Shown: positions 1-5,980, numbered from the stretch's first letter. The stretch: 6,077 nucleotides of DNA from an uncultured Ruminococcus sp. (GCA_945876405.1 CAMCOJ010000136.1:1-6077); one strand, 5' to 3'. Translations and numbers: made by a program. The notes: generated by a model not told the origin, from the sequence alone.

Positions 1-38
1 GCCTGTCTCGTGGGCTCGGAGATGTGTATAAGAGACAG
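1..38 (+). other. Nextera sequencing adapter left on contig end
   Basis: Positions 5-38 match, by memory, the 34-base Illumina Nextera Read 2 transposase adapter. Positions 20-38 are the 19-base Tn5 mosaic end, which finishes in AGAGACAG. The four bases before it (GCCT) sit where an i7 index would end, and they agree with the last bases of the N703 index primer as I remember it. This is library sequence, not genome, so genomic DNA begins at position 39. A real Tn5 end is unlikely because the bases outside the mosaic end are adapter-specific. Confidence 0.97.
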
Positions 39-93
39 GTCTTAAAGCAGACCATTCGCTTATCTAACGTGGTCAGTTTATTAAATATTTTAT

Positions 94-100
94 GAAAGGT
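94..100 (+). promoter_or_regulatory. Ribosome binding site deciding the start at 110
   Basis: GAAAGGT at 94-100 places the AGG core 10 bases before the ATG at 110. The in-frame upstream ATG at 92 has only AT-rich sequence before it, and this ribosome site would lie inside its first codons. The ATG at 110 is therefore the better start. Confidence 0.6.
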
Positions 101-109
101 CTCTTTTGT

Positions 110-1351
110 ATGGATATTTCAAAATTATATGAAATTGCCGCAGAAAAACTTGATAAAGCATCTGAAGTATGCGGAAAAAACAAAATTAACTTATCCTCTC
201 TTACTGTTATAACTACAGCAAAGGATAATATTTTTTCAGGAATTAACTGGAAAACGTTAAATGATTCTTTTGAAGAAGAGCTGACATGTTCTGAAGACGA
301 AGCAATAAAAAAGATGATTCTCAGCGGGGAAACAGAGGCGGAAAGCATAATTACTCTTGACGCTTCATCAAAACTTCCTGTGAATCCATGTCAGAAAAGT
401 CTTGAAGTCCTGCTGACGATCAATCCTGCAAATACAGCCTGCAATATTTTAACCGGTAAAAATTCAAAAGTAATTCTTACCTCACTTAACAGTGATATTG
501 CAAAATTTGCAGAACAGCTCACCGGAAATAGTAAAAACACTGCATCTGATTCCTCAAAGGCTGAATCAGCAGACAGTGTCAATGATACTCCTTCGATCCC
601 TGAAGGCAGTGCTGCACATACCGGTATCGACGCTTCAGGTCTCAGGATGATCTTTGATGACTGGGAATCCACAGCTGATGCATCTTCTTCTGACAGTAAA
701 CCATTCAGTGCCAACTCACTTGACAGTACTCAGCAGGAAATAATAAATACTGTTCAGAATATGTCGCAGAACACAGGAAATCCGGCTCAGCAGTATCAGC
801 AGCCTGGTAATATGTATGGCGGTCAGCCTATGAATATGTATGGTCAGCAGCCTGTGAACAACATGTACGGCGGTCAGCCTATGAATAACATGTACAACGG
901 TCAGCCTATGAACAATATGTACGGCGGCGGTCAGCCTGTGAAGAACGGCATGTATGGTCAGCAGGGCGGAAGAACAAGCATATATACTAACAACCCTGCA
1001 CCTAACGCTCCGCAGCAGACAAGTATATATACCAACAACCCTACACCTAACGCCCCGCAGCAGACAAGCATATATACTAACAATAAACCTGCCTCCGCAA
1101 ATTCATCCACATATATGAATAATCTGCAGGCACCTGTTTCACATTCGGTTGCAAATACGCAGTCTGTTTCAGTTTACGGTACAAATATCAGTGACGGTGA
1201 TAACAACGCTATCTTCAAAGACAGACTTAATAACATTCTTAACTCAGGAAGCAAAACCAAAAATGATGAAAATGATATGAAAGATGTTATGATGTCAGCT
1301 AAGGAAAAGAAAAATGCTGCAAAAAAAGATGCAAAATTTCAAAAGAAATAA
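110..1351 (+). CDS. Degenerate cytidine-deaminase-like domain protein with Asn/Gln-rich tandem repeats
   Basis: This 413-residue protein has no signal peptide or membrane segment. Residues 1-130 resemble small cytidine deaminases: a helical start, a strand ending in FSGIN (42-46, cf. the substrate-loop G-x-N), TCSE (59-62, cf. the C-A-E zinc/catalytic motif), GETEAESI, then PVNPCQKS (90-97, cf. P-C-x-x-C). C60 and E62 are kept and the C60-C94 spacing fits, but the last cysteine is Ser97 and N-x-E of the substrate loop has become N-W-K, so catalysis is doubtful. Residues 139-205 are a Ser/Asp/Ala linker. Residues 234-286 hold about six NMYGGQPMN-like units, and 289-330 hold 15-residue TSIYTNN units. 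The tail (398-413) is Lys-rich. The gene converges on the kinase/VWA/phosphatase operon and shares its terminator; a functional link is inference. The deaminase call rests on motif reading and needs a profile search. An annotator may extend the start to position 92. Confidence 0.85.
   Translation: MDISKLYEIAAEKLDKASEVCGKNKINLSSLTVITTAKDNIFSGINWKTLNDSFEEELTCSEDEAIKKMILSGETEAESIITLDASSKLPVNPCQKSLEVLLTINPANTACNILTGKNSKVILTSLNSDIAKFAEQLTGNSKNTASDSSKAESADSVNDTPSIPEGSAAHTGIDASGLRMIFDDWESTADASSSDSKPFSANSLDSTQQEIINTVQNMSQNTGNPAQQYQQPGNMYGGQPMNMYGQQPVNNMYGGQPMNNMYNGQPMNNMYGGGQPVKNGMYGQQGGRTSIYTNNPAPNAPQQTSIYTNNPTPNAPQQTSIYTNNKPASANSSTYMNNLQAPVSHSVANTQSVSVYGTNISDGDNNAIFKDRLNNILNSGSKTKNDENDMKDVMMSAKEKKNAAKKDAKFQKK
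809..967 (+). repeat. Tandem NMYGGQPMN-type coding repeat (about six units)
   Basis: The repeat encodes residues 234-286 of the first gene. Successive units read NMYGGQPM, NMYGQQPVN, NMYGGQPMN, NMYNGQPMN, NMYGGGQPVKN and GMYGQQ. Units vary by a codon or two in length and in the Gly/Asn/Gln at the fourth place, while Met-Tyr and Gln-Pro are constant. The DNA keeps a recurring ggtcagcct core. The composition is that of a disordered, prion-like segment. Confidence 0.9.
974..1078 (+). repeat. 45-bp tandem coding repeat (TSIYTNN units)
   Basis: Two full 45-base units (974-1018 and 1019-1063) and a partial third encode TSIYTNNPAPNAPQQ, TSIYTNNPTPNAPQQ and TSIYTNN. The copies differ at synonymous sites (gct/gcc, act/acc, agc/agt) and at one Ala/Thr change. 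The array is therefore not a very recent duplication, and the peptide seems to be kept. Confidence 0.9.
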
Positions 1352-1363
1352 TTATCATTTCAT

Positions 1364-1396
1364 AAAAAAAACGGACTTTTTCAGTCCGTTTTTTTT
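1364..1396. terminator. Bidirectional intrinsic terminator between convergent genes
   Basis: The stem ACGGACT (1371-1377) pairs with AGTCCGT (1383-1389) around a five-base loop. It is flanked by seven A on the left and seven T on the right, so it reads as hairpin plus U-run on both strands. It ends the rightward repeat-protein gene 12 bases after its stop. On the other strand the phosphatase stop codon (1397-1395) lies directly against the A-tract. Confidence 0.93.
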
Positions 1397-2447
1397 ATGA
1401 ATTATTAATTTCTTCCTCTGTGGGAGGATCAATTGATTCTATACCCTGCTCTTTTTTTAGTTTTGCCTTCTTGGCAAGGGCAGCCTTTTCAGCTTCTTCA
1501 AGAAGTTTTTTCTCGTTTCTTATCTGTTCAGCTCTTGCTATTCGCTGAAGTTTCTTTGCCTTTTCTTCAGCTTCACGAATAGCTGCTTTATTTTTATTTA
1601 TATCCACCTGCATCTGAACATTGATAAGATTTTCTTCAAACATTTCCTTCTCAAAAATAATTGATATGGAAATATCATCACGGCTTCCAGCATTTGTTCT
1701 CCTGATGAAGTTCTTGTTTATTCTTGATTTCAGGACTTCAGTGTCTGAAAGCTGACTTGCGAGAAGACAATTATACTCTTCAAAACTCTCTCTGCTTGAG
1801 AAAGAAGTATAAAGACCATCGGTAGAAAGAATTATTGCAAGCGGCTTTTCATAACTGTAAAAATAATTAAACATCTTTATAGCATTTGAATTACAAAGTG
1901 ATGATGTAAGATTTGCAGGACAACTTTCATCATCAATAATTGGCATATACGCTTCACCGCACTGTTTAATTACAACAAGACTTCCGTCACCGAGCTGCAT
2001 ACCAAAACTGAAACTGTCTGTCAGAACTGAAACAAGGAGTGTTGAACCGTAAATCGACTCAATCTTGATTGCAGAAAGTTCTTCATCAGTAAGCTTTTCA
2101 CGTTCCTCCTGTCTGACAGGATTGTTTCTGTAATGTTCATTTATGCAGTCATACCAGTGCTTTATAATATATTTTTCAATTTTCTTAATTAAATGTTCAG
2201 GATCATCCTGAAATTTCCGTTTGAATTCTTCCGGGTCAGAACAGTATTCATCAACAGCTTTTATAGCTACTTCAACTCCTGCTTTTGAGCCAAAATCGCT
2301 TCTGAAATGTTTTTTACTGCCGTGTCCGTCAGCTACTGCAGCAACAGCATAGGAATCCGTTATCTTATAATCTGCATAGTCCTGACAAACTGTATTAGAT
2401 TCGACATGGCTTGCACCACGAACTGCTTCGCTCAATCCGACGTACAT
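1395..2447 (-). CDS. PP2C-type Ser/Thr protein phosphatase with coiled-coil tail (TerY-P triad phosphatase)
   Basis: This is a predicted metal-dependent PPM/PP2C phosphatase that would remove phosphate from Ser/Thr of proteins modified by the operon's kinase. In 350 residues the PPM motifs appear in order: RGASH (10-14) followed by QDY with D23; VADGHGSKKHF (38-48) with metal ligands D40-G41; the conserved YGST strand (133-136); LGDGS (152-156); LSTDG (207-211) with D210; and SRDDIS (255-260) with D258. The metal-binding aspartates are all present, so it should be active. From about 262 to 335 the chain becomes Glu/Lys/Ala-rich and probably forms a long helix or coiled coil beyond the catalytic domain, ending in an acidic tail. 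There is no signal peptide, so it is cytoplasmic. AAGGG at 2460-2456 lies 8 bases before the ATG. It is the last gene of the operon, 44 bases after the VWA gene. Confidence 0.93.
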   Translation of the reverse strand: MYVGLSEAVRGASHVESNTVCQDYADYKITDSYAVAAVADGHGSKKHFRSDFGSKAGVEVAIKAVDEYCSDPEEFKRKFQDDPEHLIKKIEKYIIKHWYDCINEHYRNNPVRQEEREKLTDEELSAIKIESIYGSTLLVSVLTDSFSFGMQLGDGSLVVIKQCGEAYMPIIDDESCPANLTSSLCNSNAIKMFNYFYSYEKPLAIILSTDGLYTSFSSRESFEEYNCLLASQLSDTEVLKSRINKNFIRRTNAGSRDDISISIIFEKEMFEENLINVQMQVDINKNKAAIREAEEKAKKLQRIARAEQIRNEKKLLEEAEKAALAKKAKLKKEQGIESIDPPTEEEINNS

Positions 2448-2491
2448 TGACTCATCCCTTTCTTATTTGATAAATAATTCATCTTCTGCTA

Positions 2492-3286
2492 TTACCATCC
2501 AGTATCAAATGGTACATCCTTAGGGAATTCATCGGATTCAACAATATTTTTAATCTGCTCAGCAAGCTGTTCCTGCTTCTTGTCAACAACGTCAACGTCA
2601 TTAAGATCTCTGAGTACGTCATCAGCAAGCGTCATACTCTTACTTCCGATCTGTGAAGAAGTAACTGCAATTTTCTTGATAAGCTGAGCAAGCTGTCCGC
2701 CTGAATATGCATGAACAACTGTATCAGGAGAAGTAGTAAATTCCGCAAGCATATCATCATTTGCTTCCTTACCGATACCGAGAGCAACTTTAAGGCCATA
2801 TCTGTACCAGCTGTTTACCTGAAGCTTTCTTAAACCTGCTTTATAGTCATCAGTAGGATAACCATCTGTCATAAGAAAAATAACAGGTGCAAATGAGAGT
2901 GACGGAGAATTAAGGAATTCTGTCCTTGAGAGCTTTCTGTTAAGTTCCTCAAAGGTCATACCAAGATCAGTTATACCCTTTGCTTCAAGTCTTGCCCATT
3001 CAAATTCTTCAACTGAGATTGGCTCCGGATACATCCATGCACAGCCTGTTGAGAATGTAAGAACGGCAATCTTGATATCTGTATCTGCTTCACCAATACT
3101 TCTGATTTCAGGCATGAGCTCTTCCATAGCTGTATTAAGCTCACCCATTTTGGTGCCTTTCATACTTCCTGAAGTATCTATAAGAAAAAATATTACGAGA
3201 CTTTTTCTGGAAACACCTGTCGCTCCAAGCGGATCATCATCGTCAAAATCTATTAATTCTTTTGCTTTTGTACTAAAATCTTCCAT
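2492..3286 (-). CDS. von Willebrand factor A domain protein, TerY-like
   Basis: This 264-residue cytoplasmic VWA protein would bind a metal ion through its MIDAS site and mediate protein-protein contacts. Residues 30-37 form the hydrophobic first strand ending in D37. MIDAS parts are DTSGS (37-41), the threonine in GITDLG (T106) and MTDG (139-142, D141), so the site looks intact. An acidic run (FDDDD, 14-18) precedes the domain. After it (about 205-264) comes a polar, mostly helical tail rich in Asp/Glu/Lys. The protein resembles TerY of tellurite-resistance/stress clusters, and the flanking kinase and PP2C genes support that reading over a generic VWA protein. AAAGGGG at 3305-3299 precedes the start by 12 bases, a long spacing. 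It lies directly next to the kinase stop codon (3308-3306), so the two genes may be translationally coupled. Confidence 0.92.
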   Translation of the reverse strand: MEDFSTKAKELIDFDDDDPLGATGVSRKSLVIFFLIDTSGSMKGTKMGELNTAMEELMPEIRSIGEADTDIKIAVLTFSTGCAWMYPEPISVEEFEWARLEAKGITDLGMTFEELNRKLSRTEFLNSPSLSFAPVIFLMTDGYPTDDYKAGLRKLQVNSWYRYGLKVALGIGKEANDDMLAEFTTSPDTVVHAYSGGQLAQLIKKIAVTSSQIGSKSMTLADDVLRDLNDVDVVDKKQEQLAEQIKNIVESDEFPKDVPFDTGW

Positions 3287-3305
3287 GGTAACTTAATACC
3301 CCTTT

Positions 3306-4649
3306 CTATAATTCAATCTTAACCCCGCCTATATCAGCTGAAACACCGGACCAAAGCGGGAAACCCTTTCCGGGAGCAACATCATGGCACGAGCCGTCTG
3401 GCATCTTAACCTGCCATATCTTGTCAGACATATTTTTAATGCCAAGAACCCCCTTCTGTATCTTGTTCTCAACAATCTCTCCTACTACTGTACTGAAATC
3501 ATCTGAACCAGGTACGGCTTCGCACATGTATATCTTACGTCCGACAAAAATCGGTGTACGGTAATCTCTGTTGCTGAATTTGAGAGTAGCATATTTTCTT
3601 CCGCATCTTCTGCAGACAAGTGTATTGTTCTCACCTTCATCGTATGCCGATGAGAATGTTGTTCTTCCGCAGTAACAAGGGAGAATCTCAGAACGGAGTC
3701 TGATGAACAGTTTCTGCCATTCATTTTCAATAATTCTCTTGTTTGCCTGAGAAATACCCGTTGTAAATGTGAATGTGAACGCCTGTCTTATGTAGTTTGG
3801 ATAAATTCCCCAGAACTTAATTACATTATCATGTATACCCTTTACAGGACGATTAGTGTCGTTGTTAGGATCAAACACAAACACTGCTTCTTTTCCGTAA
3901 TGTTTAAGTTCAGCTGTTTCTGTAAGACAAACAGTCTTGACAACTTTTTCACCTTCAAGAGGATCGCCTCTGAACAGAAGCTTGAAAAGAACAACTGCAA
4001 GTGAATACTTGTCTGTCTGAACGTCAGGACGGCATACACCCCTTACAATTTCCGGAGCCATATATCCCGGCTTTCCTCCTATACCGAAGTTATATCCATC
4101 AGGAGCAATATTGTCACAGTCACATACAAGAACGTCACCGTTGGTTACATTTATAAAGAAACCGCCGTCATTAAGATCCTGGTAGCTTTTTCCTGCTCTG
4201 TGAAGCTGTCTGAATGCATTTACTATGTTAATAGCTGCTGTTACAAGAGCATTGAGATTTTTAAACTGTACAGTTACTCTCTGTGCCTTACCGGTCGCAG
4301 GATCAACCTCGAGTTTGTACATATTAAGAATATCAACAAAAGAATCGTACTCAGGTGGTCTGAGTGTCATAAGATATCCGAAGCTGTCGTTAATTCCCAT
4401 CTTTGTAAGATACTTAGGCCAGAGGAACTTATCACTCGGAGGACCGTCTTTTATGTTTACTTCAAGATTCTTTCTGAATGCCTGAGGATCACGCATCTTG
4501 TCCATATCGTACCATTTTAATGCATACTTCAGGTTATTGTACTCAACAAGATAAACTATACCCTGTCCGCCGCGACCAAGAGTACTGATTACCTTAAGTT
4601 CTCCGCCGTATTCCATAGGTATAGTCTGACCTGGCTTAAATTCTACCAT
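3306..4649 (-). CDS. Ser/Thr-kinase-like protein with C-terminal zinc ribbon (TerY-P triad kinase)
   Basis: This 447-residue protein has a eukaryotic-type kinase fold. It shows the Gly loop GRGGQGIVY (25-33), ATP lysine K45 in YALKW, a catalytic loop SYQDLNDGGFF (155-165) with D158, a metal-site strand VLVCDCDN (173-180) with D177, GYMAPE (195-200) and TDKYSLAV (212-219). HRD is YQD, the loop Lys is N160, the loop Asn is G163 and DFG is DCD; part of this may be normal for the family. Residues 325-349 form a four-cysteine zinc ribbon (CYC, 18 residues, CRRC). The last 60 residues (VLGIKNMSDKIW onward) look like a small beta domain. There is no transmembrane segment, unlike PASTA-type kinases. 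It probably phosphorylates cytoplasmic partners, opposed by the PP2C product. AAGGG at 4666-4662 lies 12 bases before the ATG. The gene sits 39 bases after the LRR gene and 19 before the VWA gene. Actual kinase activity is uncertain. Confidence 0.92.
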   Translation of the reverse strand: MVEFKPGQTIPMEYGGELKVISTLGRGGQGIVYLVEYNNLKYALKWYDMDKMRDPQAFRKNLEVNIKDGPPSDKFLWPKYLTKMGINDSFGYLMTLRPPEYDSFVDILNMYKLEVDPATGKAQRVTVQFKNLNALVTAAINIVNAFRQLHRAGKSYQDLNDGGFFINVTNGDVLVCDCDNIAPDGYNFGIGGKPGYMAPEIVRGVCRPDVQTDKYSLAVVLFKLLFRGDPLEGEKVVKTVCLTETAELKHYGKEAVFVFDPNNDTNRPVKGIHDNVIKFWGIYPNYIRQAFTFTFTTGISQANKRIIENEWQKLFIRLRSEILPCYCGRTTFSSAYDEGENNTLVCRRCGRKYATLKFSNRDYRTPIFVGRKIYMCEAVPGSDDFSTVVGEIVENKIQKGVLGIKNMSDKIWQVKMPDGSCHDVAPGKGFPLWSGVSADIGGVKIEL

Positions 4650-4688
4650 TTTTTTATCATTCCCTTGCTATAAATTTTTTTACTATTT

Positions 4689-5639
4689 TTATTTTACTAT
4701 TTCAAAGTGAATTCCGTTTGTCATACAGAATTTGTGAACATAGGAGTTTTCCCTGCACTGAATTGTGATAGCCGGACAAAAATCAAAAACGTTATTTCCA
4801 ATAAATTTTATTGTTTCAGGAAGCATCACATCGCGAAGAGTTTCACACCCCTGAAATGCCTCATCACCGATACTTGATACTGTCGCAGGGATAATAATGT
4901 CTTCGAGATTGGTGCAGAATGAAAATGTACCTTCTTCAATTGCTGTAACTCCCCATGGTATTTCCACACGTTCAAGAGAACTGCACGAGCTGAATGCACC
5001 CTTCTGAATAACTCTCAGAGTATCAGGAAGTGTAACTTCACGGAGTTTTTTACACTCTGAAAATGCATATTCGCCGATAACTTTACATGTGGACGGTATC
5101 TTTACTGTCTTAAGGAAGCCATAGCTATCGAATGCAAAACTGTTTATTACTGTATATCCTTCTGAAATTTTTACGTTTGAGAAAAGCTTGTACTTAATTG
5201 CATCAAATGGTCTGAACGGTTTCTGCTTAATCTCCTTTTCAGGTTCTGAATTGTTTTTACCGGAAGGAGCAGTTTCCCTGACAGGTGCTGCCTGAACAGG
5301 TTCAGTTTTTATCTCAGGTGTAAACGGCCAGCCAAACATATATGTAAAACAATCAAGAACGAATTCAGCAGCAGTCGCTGAAAGAAACATATCATTAAGC
5401 ATATACTCTCTTGCTTTAACAACAGACAGTTTCTGATCCGGTTCCTCAAGCATCTGAGTAATAACATTGTTATTAATAACGTTTCTTATAAGTCTTCTTT
5501 CTTTTTCGTATTCCGGCATATAATCGTTCAGAAGACCGGTAAATCTTTTTGAATCCTTGAATAGTTCCACCCCGTGTTCATTTACGATCTTTTTCAGGGC
5601 TTCTTTTACTTCATCAATATTCTCGAACTGACTGTTCAT
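4689..5639 (-). CDS. Cytoplasmic BspA-type leucine-rich-repeat (LRR_5) protein
   Basis: This 316-residue protein has three parts. Residues 1-105 form a helical N-terminal domain (VELFKDSKRFTGLLNDY, then a charged helix) of a kind I recall in other Clostridia proteins but cannot name. Residues 106-150 are a Pro/Glu/Lys linker. Residues 164-290 are about six 23-residue LRR_5 repeats of the pattern VIGEYAFSECKKLREVTLP, closed by a cap (ITIQCRENSY through HFEIVK). BspA-type repeats usually occur on secreted proteins, but this one has no signal peptide or anchor, so it should be cytoplasmic and bind another protein. As first gene of the operon it may be a scaffold or sensor for the kinase/phosphatase pair; that is inference. 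The start chosen has a perfect GGAGG (5649-5645) five bases upstream. An in-frame ATG eight codons earlier (5663) would place that site inside the gene and lacks one of its own. Confidence 0.92.
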   Translation of the reverse strand: MNSQFENIDEVKEALKKIVNEHGVELFKDSKRFTGLLNDYMPEYEKERRLIRNVINNNVITQMLEEPDQKLSVVKAREYMLNDMFLSATAAEFVLDCFTYMFGWPFTPEIKTEPVQAAPVRETAPSGKNNSEPEKEIKQKPFRPFDAIKYKLFSNVKISEGYTVINSFAFDSYGFLKTVKIPSTCKVIGEYAFSECKKLREVTLPDTLRVIQKGAFSSCSSLERVEIPWGVTAIEEGTFSFCTNLEDIIIPATVSSIGDEAFQGCETLRDVMLPETIKFIGNNVFDFCPAITIQCRENSYVHKFCMTNGIHFEIVK

Positions 5640-5644
5640 ATTAA

Positions 5645-5649
5645 CCTCC
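5645..5649 (-). promoter_or_regulatory. Strong ribosome binding site of the LRR gene
   Basis: GGAGG, read leftward, lies five bases before the ATG at 5639-5637. It is the best Shine-Dalgarno match among the operon genes, and it decides the start against the longer reading from 5663. Confidence 0.88.
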
Positions 5650-5674
5650 AAATAAAAGAACATATTTTATAATA

Positions 5675-5703
5675 ATTATAACACAAAATCCGATTTCTTG
5701 CAA
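5675..5703 (-). promoter_or_regulatory. Sigma-A promoter of the LRR-kinase-VWA-PP2C operon
   Basis: Read leftward: -35 TTGCAA (5703-5698), a 17-base spacer, then -10 TATAAT (5680-5675) with an upstream TGT that makes an extended -10. Transcription should begin near 5668, giving a leader of about 29 bases. No comparable promoter is visible in the short gaps between the operon genes, so the four genes are probably one transcript. Confidence 0.82.
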
Positions 5704-5798
5704 TAGTAAATTAGTGTAATTTGTATAATAAACCGCAGATACAATGCCAGTTATCAACATACATCGACATTATTGGATTTTTGAAATATCATATCCGG

Positions 5799-5828
5799 TT
5801 GACAGCAGAGCGTATGCTGGTGTATAAT
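5799..5828 (+). promoter_or_regulatory. Consensus rightward promoter without an assigned gene
   Basis: TTGACA (5799-5804), an 18-base spacer and TATAAT (5823-5828) match the sigma-A consensus at every hexamer position. The spacer contains an inverted repeat, CAGCA (5803-5807) and TGCTG (5815-5819), which could be an operator. Transcription would begin near 5835, at the foot of the tRNA terminator, and run antisense through the tRNA gene. No credible rightward gene follows inside the window. Confidence 0.6.
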
Positions 5829-5830
5829 GT

Positions 5831-5880
5831 AAAAAGCCCTTGTACAATAAATGAAACATAAGTTTCAATATTACAGGGCT
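5831..5880 (-). terminator. Intrinsic terminator of the tRNA-Arg transcript
   Basis: Read leftward from the tRNA: AGCCCT (5880-5875) pairs with AGGGCT (5840-5835), an inner stem GAAAC/GTTTC closes a four-base loop, and a run of five T follows (5835-5831). The hairpin is long and imperfect, with unpaired bases between the two stems. It begins about 10 bases after the tRNA 3' end. On the + strand no T-run follows it, so it is not a terminator for the rightward promoter. Confidence 0.8.
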
Positions 5881-5890
5881 CATTCAGATA

Positions 5891-5962
5891 TCCGCCTGAC
5901 AGGAATCGAACCTGCGCACATACGGTCGGAGCGTATTGCTCTATCCACTGAGCTACAGGCGG
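5891..5962 (-). tRNA. trnR: tRNA-Arg (anticodon CCG)
   Basis: This 72-base cloverleaf reads leftward. The acceptor stem CCGCCTG pairs with CAGGCGG, followed by discriminator A. The D arm GCTC/GAGC has an eight-base loop with GG and A20, an arginine identity base. The anticodon stem ATACG/CGTAT holds loop CTCCGAC, which gives anticodon CCG for codon CGG. The variable loop has four bases, and the T arm is GCAGG/CCTGT with loop TTCGATT. CCA is not encoded. All stems pair, with one G-T in the T stem, so it appears functional. Confidence 0.97.
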
Positions 5963-5980
5963 TTTAATCTTTACTATTTA

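Noticed and set aside
20..38. Tn5-type transposon end
   Set aside because: It is preceded by the Nextera-specific adapter bases, so it is a library artefact rather than a mobile element.
50..74. GACCA/TGGTC inverted repeat upstream of the first gene
   Set aside because: There are only five paired bases around a 15-base loop, and nothing else supports a regulatory role.
55..84. Possible promoter TTCGCT-18-TATTAA before the first gene
   Set aside because: Both hexamers are poor matches and the AT-rich background makes such pairs common. The true promoter may lie beyond the contig end.
391..714. Leftward open frame of 107 codons inside the first gene
   Set aside because: It is the shadow of the rightward gene, with no ribosome site and no recognisable domain.
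2463..2477. TTATTT/AAATAA hairpin between the VWA and phosphatase genes
   Set aside because: It has six A-T pairs only and no T-run at the right place. It is too weak for a terminator or a processing signal.
4200..4520. Rightward open frames antisense to the kinase gene
   Set aside because: They overlap the conserved kinase domain coding region, lack ribosome sites and show no protein-like pattern.
5851..5967. Rightward open frame of 38 codons
   Set aside because: Most of it is the antisense of tRNA-Arg and it has no ribosome binding site, a common source of false small genes.
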